A program made the translations under genes and the position numbers. From Nocardia bovistercoris (GTDB taxonomy: Bacteria > Actinomycetota > Actinomycetes > Mycobacteriales > Mycobacteriaceae), in the NCBI RefSeq assembly GCF_015674855.1, contig NZ_JADMLG010000003.1:124001-188000 (forward strand): DNA of 64,000 bases. The letters run 5' to 3'. This document shows positions 26,825 to 35,595 of this stretch, one piece after another; position 1 is the stretch's first letter, and every line of letters begins with the position of its first letter. The notes beneath the pieces were generated by a model. The model had not been told where the DNA came from and ran no database searches. It was given only the letters and a program-made list of their open reading frames with translations.

Positions 26825-27919
26825 CTACATCCCCGCGTGTGAGAACAGCCCAGGCGAACCGATGGACCGGGGCTGTGGCGCCGTGGTCGTGGCGCCGGTG
26901 GATCGTGCCTGCGAGTTGGCGATGCGTTCGAACACGGTCAGATACGCGTCGGTCATTCGGTCGGCGGTGAAGTGTTCGTCGACGTCGGCGCGGCAAGCGG
27001 AGCGGTCCAGGCGGCCGACTTTCGCTACCGCCTCGACCGCGGCCTCGACATCGGGGACGAGGTAGCCGGTGACGCCATGACGGAGGATCTCGGGCATCGA
27101 ACCCAATGGTGTTGCGATCACAGGTGTTCCGGTGGCCATGGATTCGATCACCGACAGACCGAACGGCTCGGCGAATCCGATCAAGTGCAGCAGGGCGCGG
27201 GCGCCACCGAGCAGTATGTCGCGCTGCGCCGGATCGACCGCGCCGACGTAGTCGACGTCGGTACCGGTTGTCTGCGGTTCGACCATGGTACGGAAATATT
27301 CGCTGTCCTGGATCACGCCCGCGATGATCAATGGCAGCCCGGCCCGGCGTGCGACTTCGATCGCCAGGTGTGTCCCCTTGTCCGGGTGAATTCGCCCCAG
27401 GAAGAGTAGATACTCGCCGGGCTCCGGACGGAATGTGAACCGGGTGACATCGATACCGTGGTGAATCGTGTCGGCATAGCGCAGATCCGGGTGCCGATCG
27501 GCGTCGCTGATCGCGATGTAGTGGGCTATGTCACCGAATTGTCGATAGACCGGAACTATTTCCGGTGACGAAAATCCGTGCACCGTGGTGACGACCGGAG
27601 TCGACACCAGACGACTGTAGGTCAGGGGCATGAAGTCGAAATGATTGGAGAACACGTCGAATTCACTCGCATGCGCGAAGGCTGTCGAATTGTGCAGCGC
27701 TTCGAACACCTTGGCATCCGCGCCCGGCGTCTCCTCATACCCCGACGGGACAGCCGCGACCAGCTGCGCCGACGTCTCGGAGTCGCCCGTCGCGAACAGC
27801 GTGACATCATGACCGCGCGCGACGAACCCCTCCGCCAGCGTCGAAGCGATCTGTTCCCACGGGCCATAGTTGTACGGAGGCGAACGGTGGGCGACCGACG
27901 CGATAACGCCGATTCTCAT
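26825..27919 (-). CDS. Family 4-type glycosyltransferase (GT-B fold)
   Basis: 364 residues, ATG with GAGGA upstream. N-terminal Rossmann domain: MRIGVIASVAHRSPPYNYGPWEQIASTLAEGFVARGHDVTLFATGDS. C-terminal nucleotide-sugar domain: YLLFLGRIHPDKGTHLAIEVARRAG (~168-192) and the EX7E-type motif EPFGLSVIESMATGTPVIATP (~258-278). The N-terminal HRSPPYNYGPWE matches a group often called family 4 transferases with unknown acceptor in actinobacteria. It diverges from a second transferase, forming a bidirectional glycan locus. Confidence 0.9.
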   Translation of the reverse strand: MRIGVIASVAHRSPPYNYGPWEQIASTLAEGFVARGHDVTLFATGDSETSAQLVAAVPSGYEETPGADAKVFEALHNSTAFAHASEFDVFSNHFDFMPLTYSRLVSTPVVTTVHGFSSPEIVPVYRQFGDIAHYIAISDADRHPDLRYADTIHHGIDVTRFTFRPEPGEYLLFLGRIHPDKGTHLAIEVARRAGLPLIIAGVIQDSEYFRTMVEPQTTGTDVDYVGAVDPAQRDILLGGARALLHLIGFAEPFGLSVIESMATGTPVIATPLGSMPEILRHGVTGYLVPDVEAAVEAVAKVGRLDRSACRADVDEHFTADRMTDAYLTVFERIANSQARSTGATTTAPQPRSIGSPGLFSHAGM

Positions 27920-28160
27920 AGAGTCCTCGATTACTGGCGACTTCCCGCCGATAGCCCTCCGGAACAGGCGGGCACAATGTGGACGACACTATCACACCTA
28001 TCGTCGGCAAACGTCGTGTTATGCTCGTTTTCTGGTGGCCGATCCGTCCGTGTTCGATCCGGAGTGGATTCTCAAGCGCTTCAGCGCAACACGATAGCCA
28101 ATTGAGTGGCTGTAGACAGTGGCACCGACGGCACTGACTCGAAGCAGAAAGGCTGACCCA

Positions 28161-29345
28161 GTGTCAGTTCGGTCCTACGGCGTTCTGAGCACCTATTCAC
28201 CGACCCAATGCGGGCTGGCGACCTTCACCGGCGCGCTCGTCGAAGCATTGACCCGGCCTGTCGAAATCGGGCTGGTACCGGTCGATTTCGACTCCGCGGT
28301 CGGCAGGGTGGGCGTCGTCGCCGTTGTCGACGGCCTCGATCCGACACCCCCGCCCGAGGTAGCGCATCAATGGGAGCGCGGTGCCCGTGGCGGCGCCTCG
28401 GCGGCGGCCACCGCGCTCAACCGCTTCGATATCGCGATCATCCAGCACGAATACGGAATCTACAGCGGGCGCGACGGCGTCGATGTCCTCGAAACCGTTC
28501 GCGCCCTCAGAGTCCCGGCGATCGTCGTCCTGCACACCGTGCTGATCACCCCGACCGCGCGGCAACGGATGATTCTCGAGCAGCTCACCCGCCTCTGCGC
28601 CGCTGTCGTCACCATGACGACCACCGCCCGCGAACGGCTCGTCGACCACTACGCGGTCGACCCGGACCGGATCCGCGTCATTCCGCACGGCGCCACCGAC
28701 AATCGATCATGGCAGCCCGGTGACCAGCACCAACCGACATCCCGGACACCGGTGATCCTGACCTGGGGGCTACTCGGCGAAGGCAAAGGCATCGAATGGG
28801 GTATCGACGCGATGGCTCACATCGCCGACCTGCGTCCGACAGCCCAGTATCGTGTGGTCGGGCAGACCCATCCGAAAGTGCTGGCGCGACACGGTGAGTC
28901 CTACCGCACCGGCCTCGTCGACCGCGCCCACCGACGCGGGGTCGCCGACGCCGTGCATTTCGATGCCCGCTATCTGTCGAATGTCGAACTGCACCGGCTG
29001 ATCCGACAAGCCGACGTGGTGCTGCTACCGTACGATTCGCGAGAGCAGGTGACCTCCGGAGTGCTGATCGAAGCCGTCGCCGCAGGCAAACCGGTGATAT
29101 CGACCGCCTTTCCCCATGCCAGGGAACTGTTGTCCAGCGGTGCGGGGCTGCTGGTCGATCGAAATTCCCCGATCGAGATCGCGGCCGCGCTGCGCCGGGT
29201 ACTCACCGAGCCCGGACTCGCGACGCGGATGGGCGCGGAAGCGAAACGCCTCGCGCCGGATCTGCTGTGGACTTCGGTGAGTCGGAAATACCGCGAACTC
29301 GCGGACGAAACGCTGCGCACCGAGACGAAGCTGGCCACGGCGTGA
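28161..29345 (+). CDS. Glycosyltransferase (GT-B fold) of the GH130-linked cluster
   Basis: 394 residues from the GTG at 28161, which has AAAGG eight bases upstream and gives the expected beginning SVRSYGVLSTYSPTQCGLATFTGAL; a GTG at 28119 lacks such a site. The acceptor domain ends near PHGATDN; the donor domain shows TWGLLGEGKGIEWGIDAMAHIADL and the sugar-nucleotide motif REQVTSGVLIEAVAAGKPVIST (~300-321). Last bases overlap the next gene start (GTGA). The three-gene run of transferase, barrel protein and GH130 recurs in bacteria and implies joint synthesis or turnover of one glycan, probably mannose-containing. Confidence 0.88.
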   Translation: MSVRSYGVLSTYSPTQCGLATFTGALVEALTRPVEIGLVPVDFDSAVGRVGVVAVVDGLDPTPPPEVAHQWERGARGGASAAATALNRFDIAIIQHEYGIYSGRDGVDVLETVRALRVPAIVVLHTVLITPTARQRMILEQLTRLCAAVVTMTTTARERLVDHYAVDPDRIRVIPHGATDNRSWQPGDQHQPTSRTPVILTWGLLGEGKGIEWGIDAMAHIADLRPTAQYRVVGQTHPKVLARHGESYRTGLVDRAHRRGVADAVHFDARYLSNVELHRLIRQADVVLLPYDSREQVTSGVLIEAVAAGKPVISTAFPHARELLSSGAGLLVDRNSPIEIAAALRRVLTEPGLATRMGAEAKRLAPDLLWTSVSRKYRELADETLRTETKLATA

Positions 29346-30352
29346 ACACCATCACCATCTCCTACACGCACCTGTTCCGACTCAGCGACGCATGCGGAAT
29401 CTTCGAACACGCGAAGCTCACCGAGCCCCGCGTCGAGAACGGCTATTGCGTCGACGATGTCGCGCGAGCTCTCGTCGTGACCGTCCGCGAACCCGAGCCG
29501 ACGCGACAATTGGCGGACCTCACCCTGGTGTATCTGAACTTCATCGTCGCGGCATTCACTCCCGACGGCACGTGCCACAATCGTCGGGGAACGGACCTGG
29601 CCTGGCAGGACGATCCCGGTCTCGACGATCATTGGGGCCGCGCGCTGTGGGCGCTGGGCTCTGTCGCGGCCCGCGAACCCGAGCACGCGGATGCTGCGCT
29701 GGCGCAGTTCACCATCGGCGCACGGCAACGATCCCCGTTTCCCCGCGCGATGGCATTCGCCGCACTCGGCGCCGCCGAGGTACTGCGCACAAACCCCGCA
29801 CAGCTCACCGCACGCGAACTCCTGGCCGACGCCGCCGCACTGATCGGAGCGCCGACCCGCCGACTCGATTGGCGCTGGCCCGAACCACGATTGCACTACG
29901 CCAACGCGGTGCTGGCCGAAGCGCTCCTCGCAGCCGGTGCGCTCCTGCCCGGCCACCCCCGCACACAGGCCGACGGACTGGCGATGCTGCGTTGGTTGCT
30001 CGACATCGAAACCTTCGGCGACCACCTGTCGGTCACCCCAGTCGATGGCTGGGCGACCGGAGAGCCCCGGCCGGGGTTCGATCAACAGCCCATCGAAGCC
30101 GCTGCCTTGGCCGATGCCTGCGCACGCGCCTACGACGACACCGGGGACCCCACATGGCGGGACGCGGTGCTGCTGTGCGAAGCGTGGTTCCGCGGCACGA
30201 ACGACGTCGGCACCCCGCTGATCGACCCCGTCAGCGGTGGCTGCTGCGACGGACTCGAACCCACCGGCCGCAACGAGAACCAAGGCGCGGAATCGACACT
30301 CGCGCTGCTCTCCACACAACAGCAGGCCCGCCGGCTCGCACTGGCGCCGTAG
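29342..30352 (+). CDS. Putative alpha/alpha-barrel carbohydrate-active protein
   Basis: 336 residues from a GTG overlapping the preceding stop. Regularly spaced helices suggest an (alpha/alpha) toroid. Conserved-looking elements: HLFRLSDACGIFEHAKLTEPRVENGYCVDDVARALVV (~10-47), DDHWGRALWALG (~93-104), WRWPEPRLHYANAVLAEALLAAG and GRNENQGAESTLALLSTQQ. Similar proteins lie beside or are fused to glycosyltransferases, but no reaction has been assigned to my knowledge. The paired acidic residues (YCVDDVARAL, DDHWGRALW, NENQGAES) look like a catalytic cleft. Confidence 0.75.
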   Translation: MNTITISYTHLFRLSDACGIFEHAKLTEPRVENGYCVDDVARALVVTVREPEPTRQLADLTLVYLNFIVAAFTPDGTCHNRRGTDLAWQDDPGLDDHWGRALWALGSVAAREPEHADAALAQFTIGARQRSPFPRAMAFAALGAAEVLRTNPAQLTARELLADAAALIGAPTRRLDWRWPEPRLHYANAVLAEALLAAGALLPGHPRTQADGLAMLRWLLDIETFGDHLSVTPVDGWATGEPRPGFDQQPIEAAALADACARAYDDTGDPTWRDAVLLCEAWFRGTNDVGTPLIDPVSGGCCDGLEPTGRNENQGAESTLALLSTQQQARRLALAP

Positions 30353-31716
30353 TGGACGATCCGGGCGCCACCACCTCCGCCGATCTCGTGCGCCGCAGCG
30401 AGGTGGTGCTGTCGCCGGACCCACGCCGCGTCCTGGCCAGACTCTTCCTGCCCGGCCAAGAGATTCTCCCGCAGGGCATCTCACGCGCCGAGGCGATCAT
30501 CGACCGAGTGATCGGCCTGTCCGACACCGACACCCTCGCCACCCTCGCCACCGTGCGCACTCGATTCGGTGAACGCCACCGCGATATCGAGGCCACCTTC
30601 GCCGCGCACGCGGCGCTCGTCGAACACCTACTGCCACCGACGGCGACCTCGACGCCCGAACGCAGACAGCTCATCGGCGCGTGTTTCACCCAGGAGTACG
30701 CGATCGAAGCCGCGGCCCTGTTCAATCCCTCGATGGTCGCGCACCCGGACCAATCCGGTCTGGCCACCGGCGAACTACGCTTCGTCATGAGCGCACGCGC
30801 CCTCGGCGAAGGGCACACTTCGAGTATCGAGTTCCGGACCGGTGTACTCGCACAACATGATTCGATCCGCTTCGAGGACGGATCACCCTTCCTCGACCAG
30901 GGCAGGGTCACGGCCTCGGCGCCGGGGAGCTACACCGTCACCTACCCCGCCGACACTCCGATATCGGAGCGGGTGGTCTTTCCCACGAACCCCGAGGAGA
31001 GCCACGGCATCGAGGACGCGCGCCTGACCCGGTTCACCGAACCGGACGCGACGGTGACCTACTACGCCACCTACACCGCCTTCGACGGCGCCCACGTCGC
31101 GCCACGACTGTTGCGCACCACCGATTTCGCCACATTCGTCAGCACCCGGCTCGTCGGGTCCGGCGCCGAGGACAAGGGAATGGCACTGTTTCCCCGTCGC
31201 GTGCGCGACCGCTACCTGATGCTGTCGCGATGGGACCGGGAAAGCATCAGCGTGGTCAGCTCGTCCGACGCGCACGTATGGCGCGACCCGGTCACCGTGT
31301 ACCGACCGACCCTGCCGTGGGAACTGATCCAGCTCGGCAACTGCGGCCCGCCGATCGAAACAGCCGACGGATGGCTGGTCCTGACCCACGGAGTCGGTCC
31401 GATGCGCACATATGGAATCAGCGCGATCCTGCTCGACCTCGACGACCCGACACGACTCATCGGCACGCTCCGCGAACCACTTCTCACCCCGAACGAAGCC
31501 GAACGCGACGGATACGTACCCAACGTCGCCTACTCGTGCGGCGCGCTGATCCACCACGACACCCTTGTGATCCCATACGGTTGCAGCGACTCCGCCATCA
31601 GATTCGCCTTCGTCGACCTACCCGCCTTGTTGCGCCGGTTCGCCGAACCCAACGACGCGACCGATCCACCCCTCCTCCACGCACGGAATACGGAGACGAC
31701 CGAATACCGTAGGTAA
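30352..31716 (+). CDS. Glycoside hydrolase family 130 protein (beta-mannoside phosphorylase/hydrolase)
   Basis: 454 residues; GTG overlaps the upstream TAG. After an ~85-residue N-terminal helical extension the five-bladed propeller begins. Seen: EAAALFNPSMVAHPDQ, GEGHTSSIEFRTGVL, ESHGIEDARLTRF, DKGMALFPRRVRDRYLMLSRWDRESI, NCGPPIETADGWLVLTHGVG, and NVAYSCGALIHHDTLVIPYGCSD, all typical of GH130 (phosphorylases or hydrolases of beta-mannosides, including beta-1,2-mannosidases). Phosphorylase or hydrolase cannot be decided by eye: the phosphate-binding Arg/His residues need an alignment. Confidence 0.88.
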   Translation: MDDPGATTSADLVRRSEVVLSPDPRRVLARLFLPGQEILPQGISRAEAIIDRVIGLSDTDTLATLATVRTRFGERHRDIEATFAAHAALVEHLLPPTATSTPERRQLIGACFTQEYAIEAAALFNPSMVAHPDQSGLATGELRFVMSARALGEGHTSSIEFRTGVLAQHDSIRFEDGSPFLDQGRVTASAPGSYTVTYPADTPISERVVFPTNPEESHGIEDARLTRFTEPDATVTYYATYTAFDGAHVAPRLLRTTDFATFVSTRLVGSGAEDKGMALFPRRVRDRYLMLSRWDRESISVVSSSDAHVWRDPVTVYRPTLPWELIQLGNCGPPIETADGWLVLTHGVGPMRTYGISAILLDLDDPTRLIGTLREPLLTPNEAERDGYVPNVAYSCGALIHHDTLVIPYGCSDSAIRFAFVDLPALLRRFAEPNDATDPPLLHARNTETTEYRR

Positions 31717-31886
31717 TCAACCGAACTCGGTCACAGAGGGCGTCCACCCACTTCATCTTCCGCTCCCGGCGTCGTTTCGAGGACCGATCCCGCCACCACG
31801 ATCGAGCGGCCCGCAGTCGGGCTTCGACGTTCACCATAGGCAAATGGGCGCGCCGCGATTCCGCCGATGGGGATGGACCATTCGTG

Positions 31887-31910
31887 ATAGAGTTATAGAA
31901 CTCTATAACT
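31887..31910. promoter_or_regulatory. Nested palindromic operator abutting trpB
   Basis: AGTTATAGAACTCTATAACT (31891-31910) is a palindrome with 9-bp arms around AC. Overlapping it, ATAGAGTT and AACTCTAT (31887-31906) pair around ATAG. It is strikingly AT-rich and touches the ATG at 31911. A GntR regulator ends the operon, and this is the obvious site for it. TATAAC or TAGAGT inside could be the -10. Confidence 0.75.
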
Positions 31911-31922
31911 ATGGTGGTGCTG

Positions 31923-33119
31923 ATGACCGATTTCTTGTCGAGCGAACCGCGAAGTGGCCGGTTCGGCCGGTTCGGGGGGCGCTTCGTCCCGGAGGCGTTG
32001 ATCCCGGCTTGTCTGGAAGTCGAGGCCGGGTTTCGTGAAGCGTGGGGTGATTCGGCGTTCCGGGCACAGTTGAGTGGGTTGTTGGCCGAGTACTGTGGGC
32101 GGCCGACGCCGGTGACCAGAGCGTGGCGTCTGTCGGGCGAGTTGGGTGTTCGGATCCTGCTCAAGCGAGAGGATCTCAACCACACTGGTAGCCACAAGTT
32201 GAACAATGCGTTGGGTCAGGCTCTCTTGGCGCGGCGGATGGGTCGCACGGAGTTGATCGCGGAGACCGGCGCAGGCCAGCACGGTGTCGCGACAGCGACA
32301 GCGGCGGCGCTGCTGGGCATGAAATGCACCGTTTTCATGGGCGAGGTCGACATGTCCAGACAGGAGCTCAACGTCTTCCGGATGGAGACACTGGGGGCGC
32401 GGGTGGTGGCAGTGCGTTCAGGCTCGGCGACGTTGAAGGACGCGACCAGTGAGGCGTTTCGTTACTGGGTGACCAGGGCGGACACCGGGCATTACTGTCT
32501 AGGCTCTGTGCTGGGGCCGCATCCGTACCCGTGGATGGTGCGTGAGTTCCAGTCGGTGATCGGGATCGAAGCCGCGACGCAGTGCGCGAACTTGCTCGAT
32601 GGCGGGATTCCCGATGTTGTGGTGGCTTGTGTCGGGGGTGGCTCCAACGCGGCGGGGACCTTCGCCGGGTTCGCCTCGTCCCAGGCGCGGTTGGTCGGAG
32701 TCGAGGGAGAAGGAGCCGCGGGCGCCACCCACGGCCGCTTGGGTGTCCTACACGGTGGGATGTCGCTGTATCTGCAAGACGACGCAGGCCAGGTGCTCGA
32801 GGCACATTCGGTGTCGGCGGGCTTGGACTATCCGGGATTGGGGCCCGAACATGCGCATCTCGCTGAACTGGGACGCGCCGAGTACGTCACCGTCAGCGAC
32901 CGGCAGGTACTCGATGCCGCGCGTTTGTCGGCGCGACTGGAAGGGATCTTTCCTGCGCTGGAGTCCGCGCACGCGTTGGCATGGGTGATCGACAGTGCGC
33001 GCGAGGCGCGTCTGGCTCAGGATTCGACTGTGCTCGTCACGGTGTCGGGACGTGGCGACAAGGACGCCGAACAGGTGAGGAGGCTGGAGCGTGAGGGTGC
33101 TCGAAACGACGTTGCGTGA
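31923..33119 (+). CDS. trpB: Tryptophan synthase beta chain (orphan trpBA-gntR operon)
   Basis: 398 residues from ATG 31923 with weak GGTGGT before it; ATG 31911, directly against the operator, is the alternative if the mRNA is leaderless. A PLP enzyme joining indole and serine. Hallmarks: FGRFGGRFVPEAL, the PLP lysine in GSHKLNNALGQ (~Lys92), catalytic Glu in AETGAGQHGVA (~114), GGGSNAAG phosphate loop, SAGLDYPGLGPEH, and SGRGDKD. All key residues of the TrpB1 class are intact. No other trp gene is here, so this is a second, separately regulated copy. Confidence 0.93.
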   Translation: MTDFLSSEPRSGRFGRFGGRFVPEALIPACLEVEAGFREAWGDSAFRAQLSGLLAEYCGRPTPVTRAWRLSGELGVRILLKREDLNHTGSHKLNNALGQALLARRMGRTELIAETGAGQHGVATATAAALLGMKCTVFMGEVDMSRQELNVFRMETLGARVVAVRSGSATLKDATSEAFRYWVTRADTGHYCLGSVLGPHPYPWMVREFQSVIGIEAATQCANLLDGGIPDVVVACVGGGSNAAGTFAGFASSQARLVGVEGEGAAGATHGRLGVLHGGMSLYLQDDAGQVLEAHSVSAGLDYPGLGPEHAHLAELGRAEYVTVSDRQVLDAARLSARLEGIFPALESAHALAWVIDSAREARLAQDSTVLVTVSGRGDKDAEQVRRLEREGARNDVA

Positions 33120-33864
33120 GGTTCGTGACGGTGGGCGCCGGTGCCTGATCGGCTATGTCATGGGCGGTGTCCGTGCCGATTGGACCGATCTGATGCGGGC
33201 GATGGTCGATGGAGGCGCCGATGTCATCGAGATCGGCGTGCCGTTCTCGGATCCGATGTTGGACGGCCCGGTCATTCAACGCGCCTGTCGTTCGGCCTTG
33301 GGGCGGGGTGTAAGTCTGGAGCGGATTCTCGATGACCTGCCCGAGGTGGCGGCACCTGTGGTGGCGATGACCTATACCAATCAGCTTGTCTCGCGCGGTT
33401 TCTCAACCTACATGCGCGCACTGTCGAGGTCGGGGGTATGCGGTTCGCTGGTGGCCGATCTGCCGTTCGCCGAATCCGCGGAGTATCTGAGTGTGGCTCG
33501 TGACTCGGATGTGGCGCCGGTTCTGATGGTGGCTCCGTCGACTCCGTTGGAAGCGGCTGTCCAGATCGCCGGTGCGAGTGAGGGGTTCGTCTACTCGATG
33601 TCGGCGATGGCACCGACCGGCTCGGAGGGGGCGGGCGGCGATGCAGGCCGGCAGGCCGCGCAGAGGTTACGTTCGCGTGTGGACGTGCCGGTGGTCGTCG
33701 GGTTCGGAATCGATTCGCCCGAGCGCGCGGCACGTGCGGTGCGGCACAGTGACGGTGTCGTCGTCGCCTCGGCGTTGATGCAGCGGGTCCTCGACGGTGC
33801 GAGTGCCGCGACGATCGCGGGCACGGTGGCAGAGTTTCGACGGCGTATCGATTCCGCGGCATGA
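33091..33864 (+). CDS. trpA: Tryptophan synthase alpha chain-like protein, divergent
   Basis: 257 residues; GTG inside the trpB end with GAGGAGG upstream. A TIM barrel that splits indole-3-glycerol phosphate. The catalytic Glu and Asp are kept in VIEIGVPFSDPMLDGPVIQ (equivalents of E. coli Glu49 and Asp60), and the Tyr of loop 6 in FVYSMSAMAPTG, but the usual SRAGVTG there has become SAMAPTG, so the Arg is gone. Phosphate-binding GFGIDSPE and ASAL are near normal. It may supply indole to the TrpB partner or release it. Stop overlaps the gntR start. Confidence 0.85.
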   Translation: MRVLETTLREVRDGGRRCLIGYVMGGVRADWTDLMRAMVDGGADVIEIGVPFSDPMLDGPVIQRACRSALGRGVSLERILDDLPEVAAPVVAMTYTNQLVSRGFSTYMRALSRSGVCGSLVADLPFAESAEYLSVARDSDVAPVLMVAPSTPLEAAVQIAGASEGFVYSMSAMAPTGSEGAGGDAGRQAAQRLRSRVDVPVVVGFGIDSPERAARAVRHSDGVVVASALMQRVLDGASAATIAGTVAEFRRRIDSAA

Positions 33865-34625
33865 ACGACAGGGCTCGACTGCCGAAGTATCTGGCGGTTC
33901 ACGACGATATTCGAGCGCGGATTCAGGCGGGTGAGTGGGCGCCCGAGGAAGCTTTGCCCGCTCAGCGCGAATTGGCGGCTTCCTATGGCGTCACCATCAT
34001 GACGCTGCGGCGTGCGGTGCAATTGTTGGAGAACGAGGGTCTGATCGAGACACGTCACGGAGCGGGCATGTTCCCCGCGAGTCGGCGTTACCACTACGAC
34101 CTGATGCACCTATCGGGATTCGCGGAGGATCTCATCGCGCAAGGAGCGCGGGTCGATACCGAGGTTCTCGGCTCCGAACGCGTGGTCGCGCCCACCGATG
34201 TCGCGCGCGCATTGCACCTGAGGTCGGGTGAACAGGTATTGGGGGTGCGTCGGTTGCGTCGGATCGATGCCCGTCCGTCGGTGTTGCAATTGTCGTATCT
34301 TCGGTGGGACGTGGGAGTTTCGGCGCAGGATTTGCACGGTGCGTCGTTGTACGAGGTCCTGGCGCGGCGTGGGCTCGCGGTGGGGTCGGCAGAGGAATCG
34401 ATCACGGTGAGCGTGCTCGAGCAGGAGCAGGCGGCTGTACTCGAGCGTCCGATCTCGAGTCCGGTGATGGTCAGTCGACGGTGCAGCATCACCGAGGACG
34501 GCCATCGTGTCCTCTACGATCGAGCGTTGATTCCCGCGGATATCGCCGAACTCCGATTGGACCGCGGGCCGGACAGGCTGGTTGTGGCTTACCACCTCGA
34601 TGACACGGGGCGGGTCGGGCTCTGA
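33861..34625 (+). CDS. GntR-family (HutC-type) regulator of the trpBA operon
   Basis: 254 residues, ATG overlapping the trpA stop (ATGA). The GntR winged helix is YLAVHDDIRARIQAGEWAPEEALPAQRELAASYGVTIMTLRRAVQLLENEGLIETRHGAGMF (residues ~10-72). A UTRA ligand domain follows (SLYEVLARRGL, EESITVSVLEQEQAAVLE). Being co-transcribed with trpBA, it most likely binds the 20-bp palindrome before trpB and represses its own operon. The ligand could be an indolic, amino-acid or sugar-phosphate signal. Confidence 0.9.
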   Translation: MNDRARLPKYLAVHDDIRARIQAGEWAPEEALPAQRELAASYGVTIMTLRRAVQLLENEGLIETRHGAGMFPASRRYHYDLMHLSGFAEDLIAQGARVDTEVLGSERVVAPTDVARALHLRSGEQVLGVRRLRRIDARPSVLQLSYLRWDVGVSAQDLHGASLYEVLARRGLAVGSAEESITVSVLEQEQAAVLERPISSPVMVSRRCSITEDGHRVLYDRALIPADIAELRLDRGPDRLVVAYHLDDTGRVGL

Positions 34626-34626
34626 G

Positions 34627-34657
34627 CGCTGGTTCGCCCGGCCGGGGCCCACCAGCG
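34627..34657. terminator. Hairpin between convergent gntR and the cupin pseudogene
   Basis: CGCTGGT (34627-34633) and ACCAGCG (34651-34657) form a perfect 7-bp stem one base after the gntR stop; the GC-rich loop can pair further. Confidence 0.6.
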
Positions 34658-34682
34658 ACTGGCAGGAGTCGTTCGGGTAGGT

Positions 34683-35026
34683 CTATGGGCTGGTCGGGGT
34701 TCCGATCATGACAAAGGCGAGGCGAGCCGGTTCGTCGCCGAGATATCGCCAGGCGTGGCGGGTGTGCTGCTGGACGACTGTGTCTCCGGCTTCGAGCAGC
34801 GTCTGGGAGCCGTCGTCGACCTCCAGCCAGATTCGCCTTTGACGACGATGGCGTAGTCGATGGTCTGGGTTTCGTGCATGCCAGGGTTGGCGGGGTCGAA
34901 GGTCTCGACGAATCCGGGCACGTTTTGCATCTGCTCCCCGATGGCTTGTCCGAAGTCGAAATCCGGGTGGGCCATCGCCGAGTCGGGCGGGAATTCCATG
35001 CTGATGAAGAATGTGGGCGTAGTGGT
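34683..35026 (-). pseudogene. Frameshifted cupin-domain protein
   Basis: Two overlapping minus-strand frames together give one cupin. The first runs TPTFFISMEFPPDSAMAHPDF ... FVETFDPANPGMHETQTIDYAIVVKGE; the second continues IWLEVDDGSQTLLEAGDTVVQQHTRHAWRYLGDEPARLAFVMIG. They join if one base is added near 34834 (GGCGAATCTGG read as GGCGAAATCTGG). Homologues also have ~60 more residues at the N-terminus, not evident here, so the gene is broken at both places. The double-stranded beta-helix with HETxxIDY and TRHAW would have been a small-molecule dioxygenase-like or binding protein. Confidence 0.7.
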
Positions 35027-35512
35027 CGAGTCCTCCTCCCGTCTTGCCCCCCACCGAGACATGTCATGCAGGCGGTCCTCGCCTGTGCGCCGCGGTCTTG
35101 GCGCACTGTCGGCCAAGACCGCTCCACAGTCCTGAGAAACCAGGCACCACCCCAACCGCGTCAATTGCCAAGAATTAGCTATCGCCGAAAATTGTCGGCG
35201 TGCCGGCGGGCCGACACGCCGGAAGAGCATGTTCGGCGCCCGGCGCGGCCGCGCCGGTCGCGGAAACGGTTGATGCTGGGACGTCATGCCGGTGGTCGAC
35301 TGCCGTTGGCCGATCAACTGCACCTGAGCGACGCACCATCGGCCATCCTTTGGGTCCGCATGCCACGACCGTACTCATCAAGGATGGCGGCAGCCATCGG
35401 CGCTGCTAGGAGCATCGCTTTTCTGACGCCGACTACCTTCCAGCGTGTGACCGTTTTTGTGACCGCTTTGAGCGTGACGGTCCGGTATCCGAGCTGATCT
35501 CCAGTGATGACA
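35027..35512. other. About 480 bases with no recognisable gene
   Basis: Short frames occur on both strands, none with a domain or a convincing start. It may hold the decayed 5' part of the cupin gene. A terminator-like hairpin for glcB follows at its right edge. Confidence 0.45.
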
Positions 35513-35547
35513 GAGGCCCCGCACCTTGTGTTCCAGATGCGGGCCTC
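35513..35547 (-). terminator. Hairpin downstream of glcB
   Basis: GAGGCCCCGCA and TGCGGGCCTC pair with a single bulged base around a 14-base loop, about 50 bases after the glcB stop on the minus strand. Confidence 0.6.
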
Positions 35548-35595
35548 AAGTCGAAAAGAGCTGTCGGAAGCTACTTTTCGATCACCGAAAATTAC

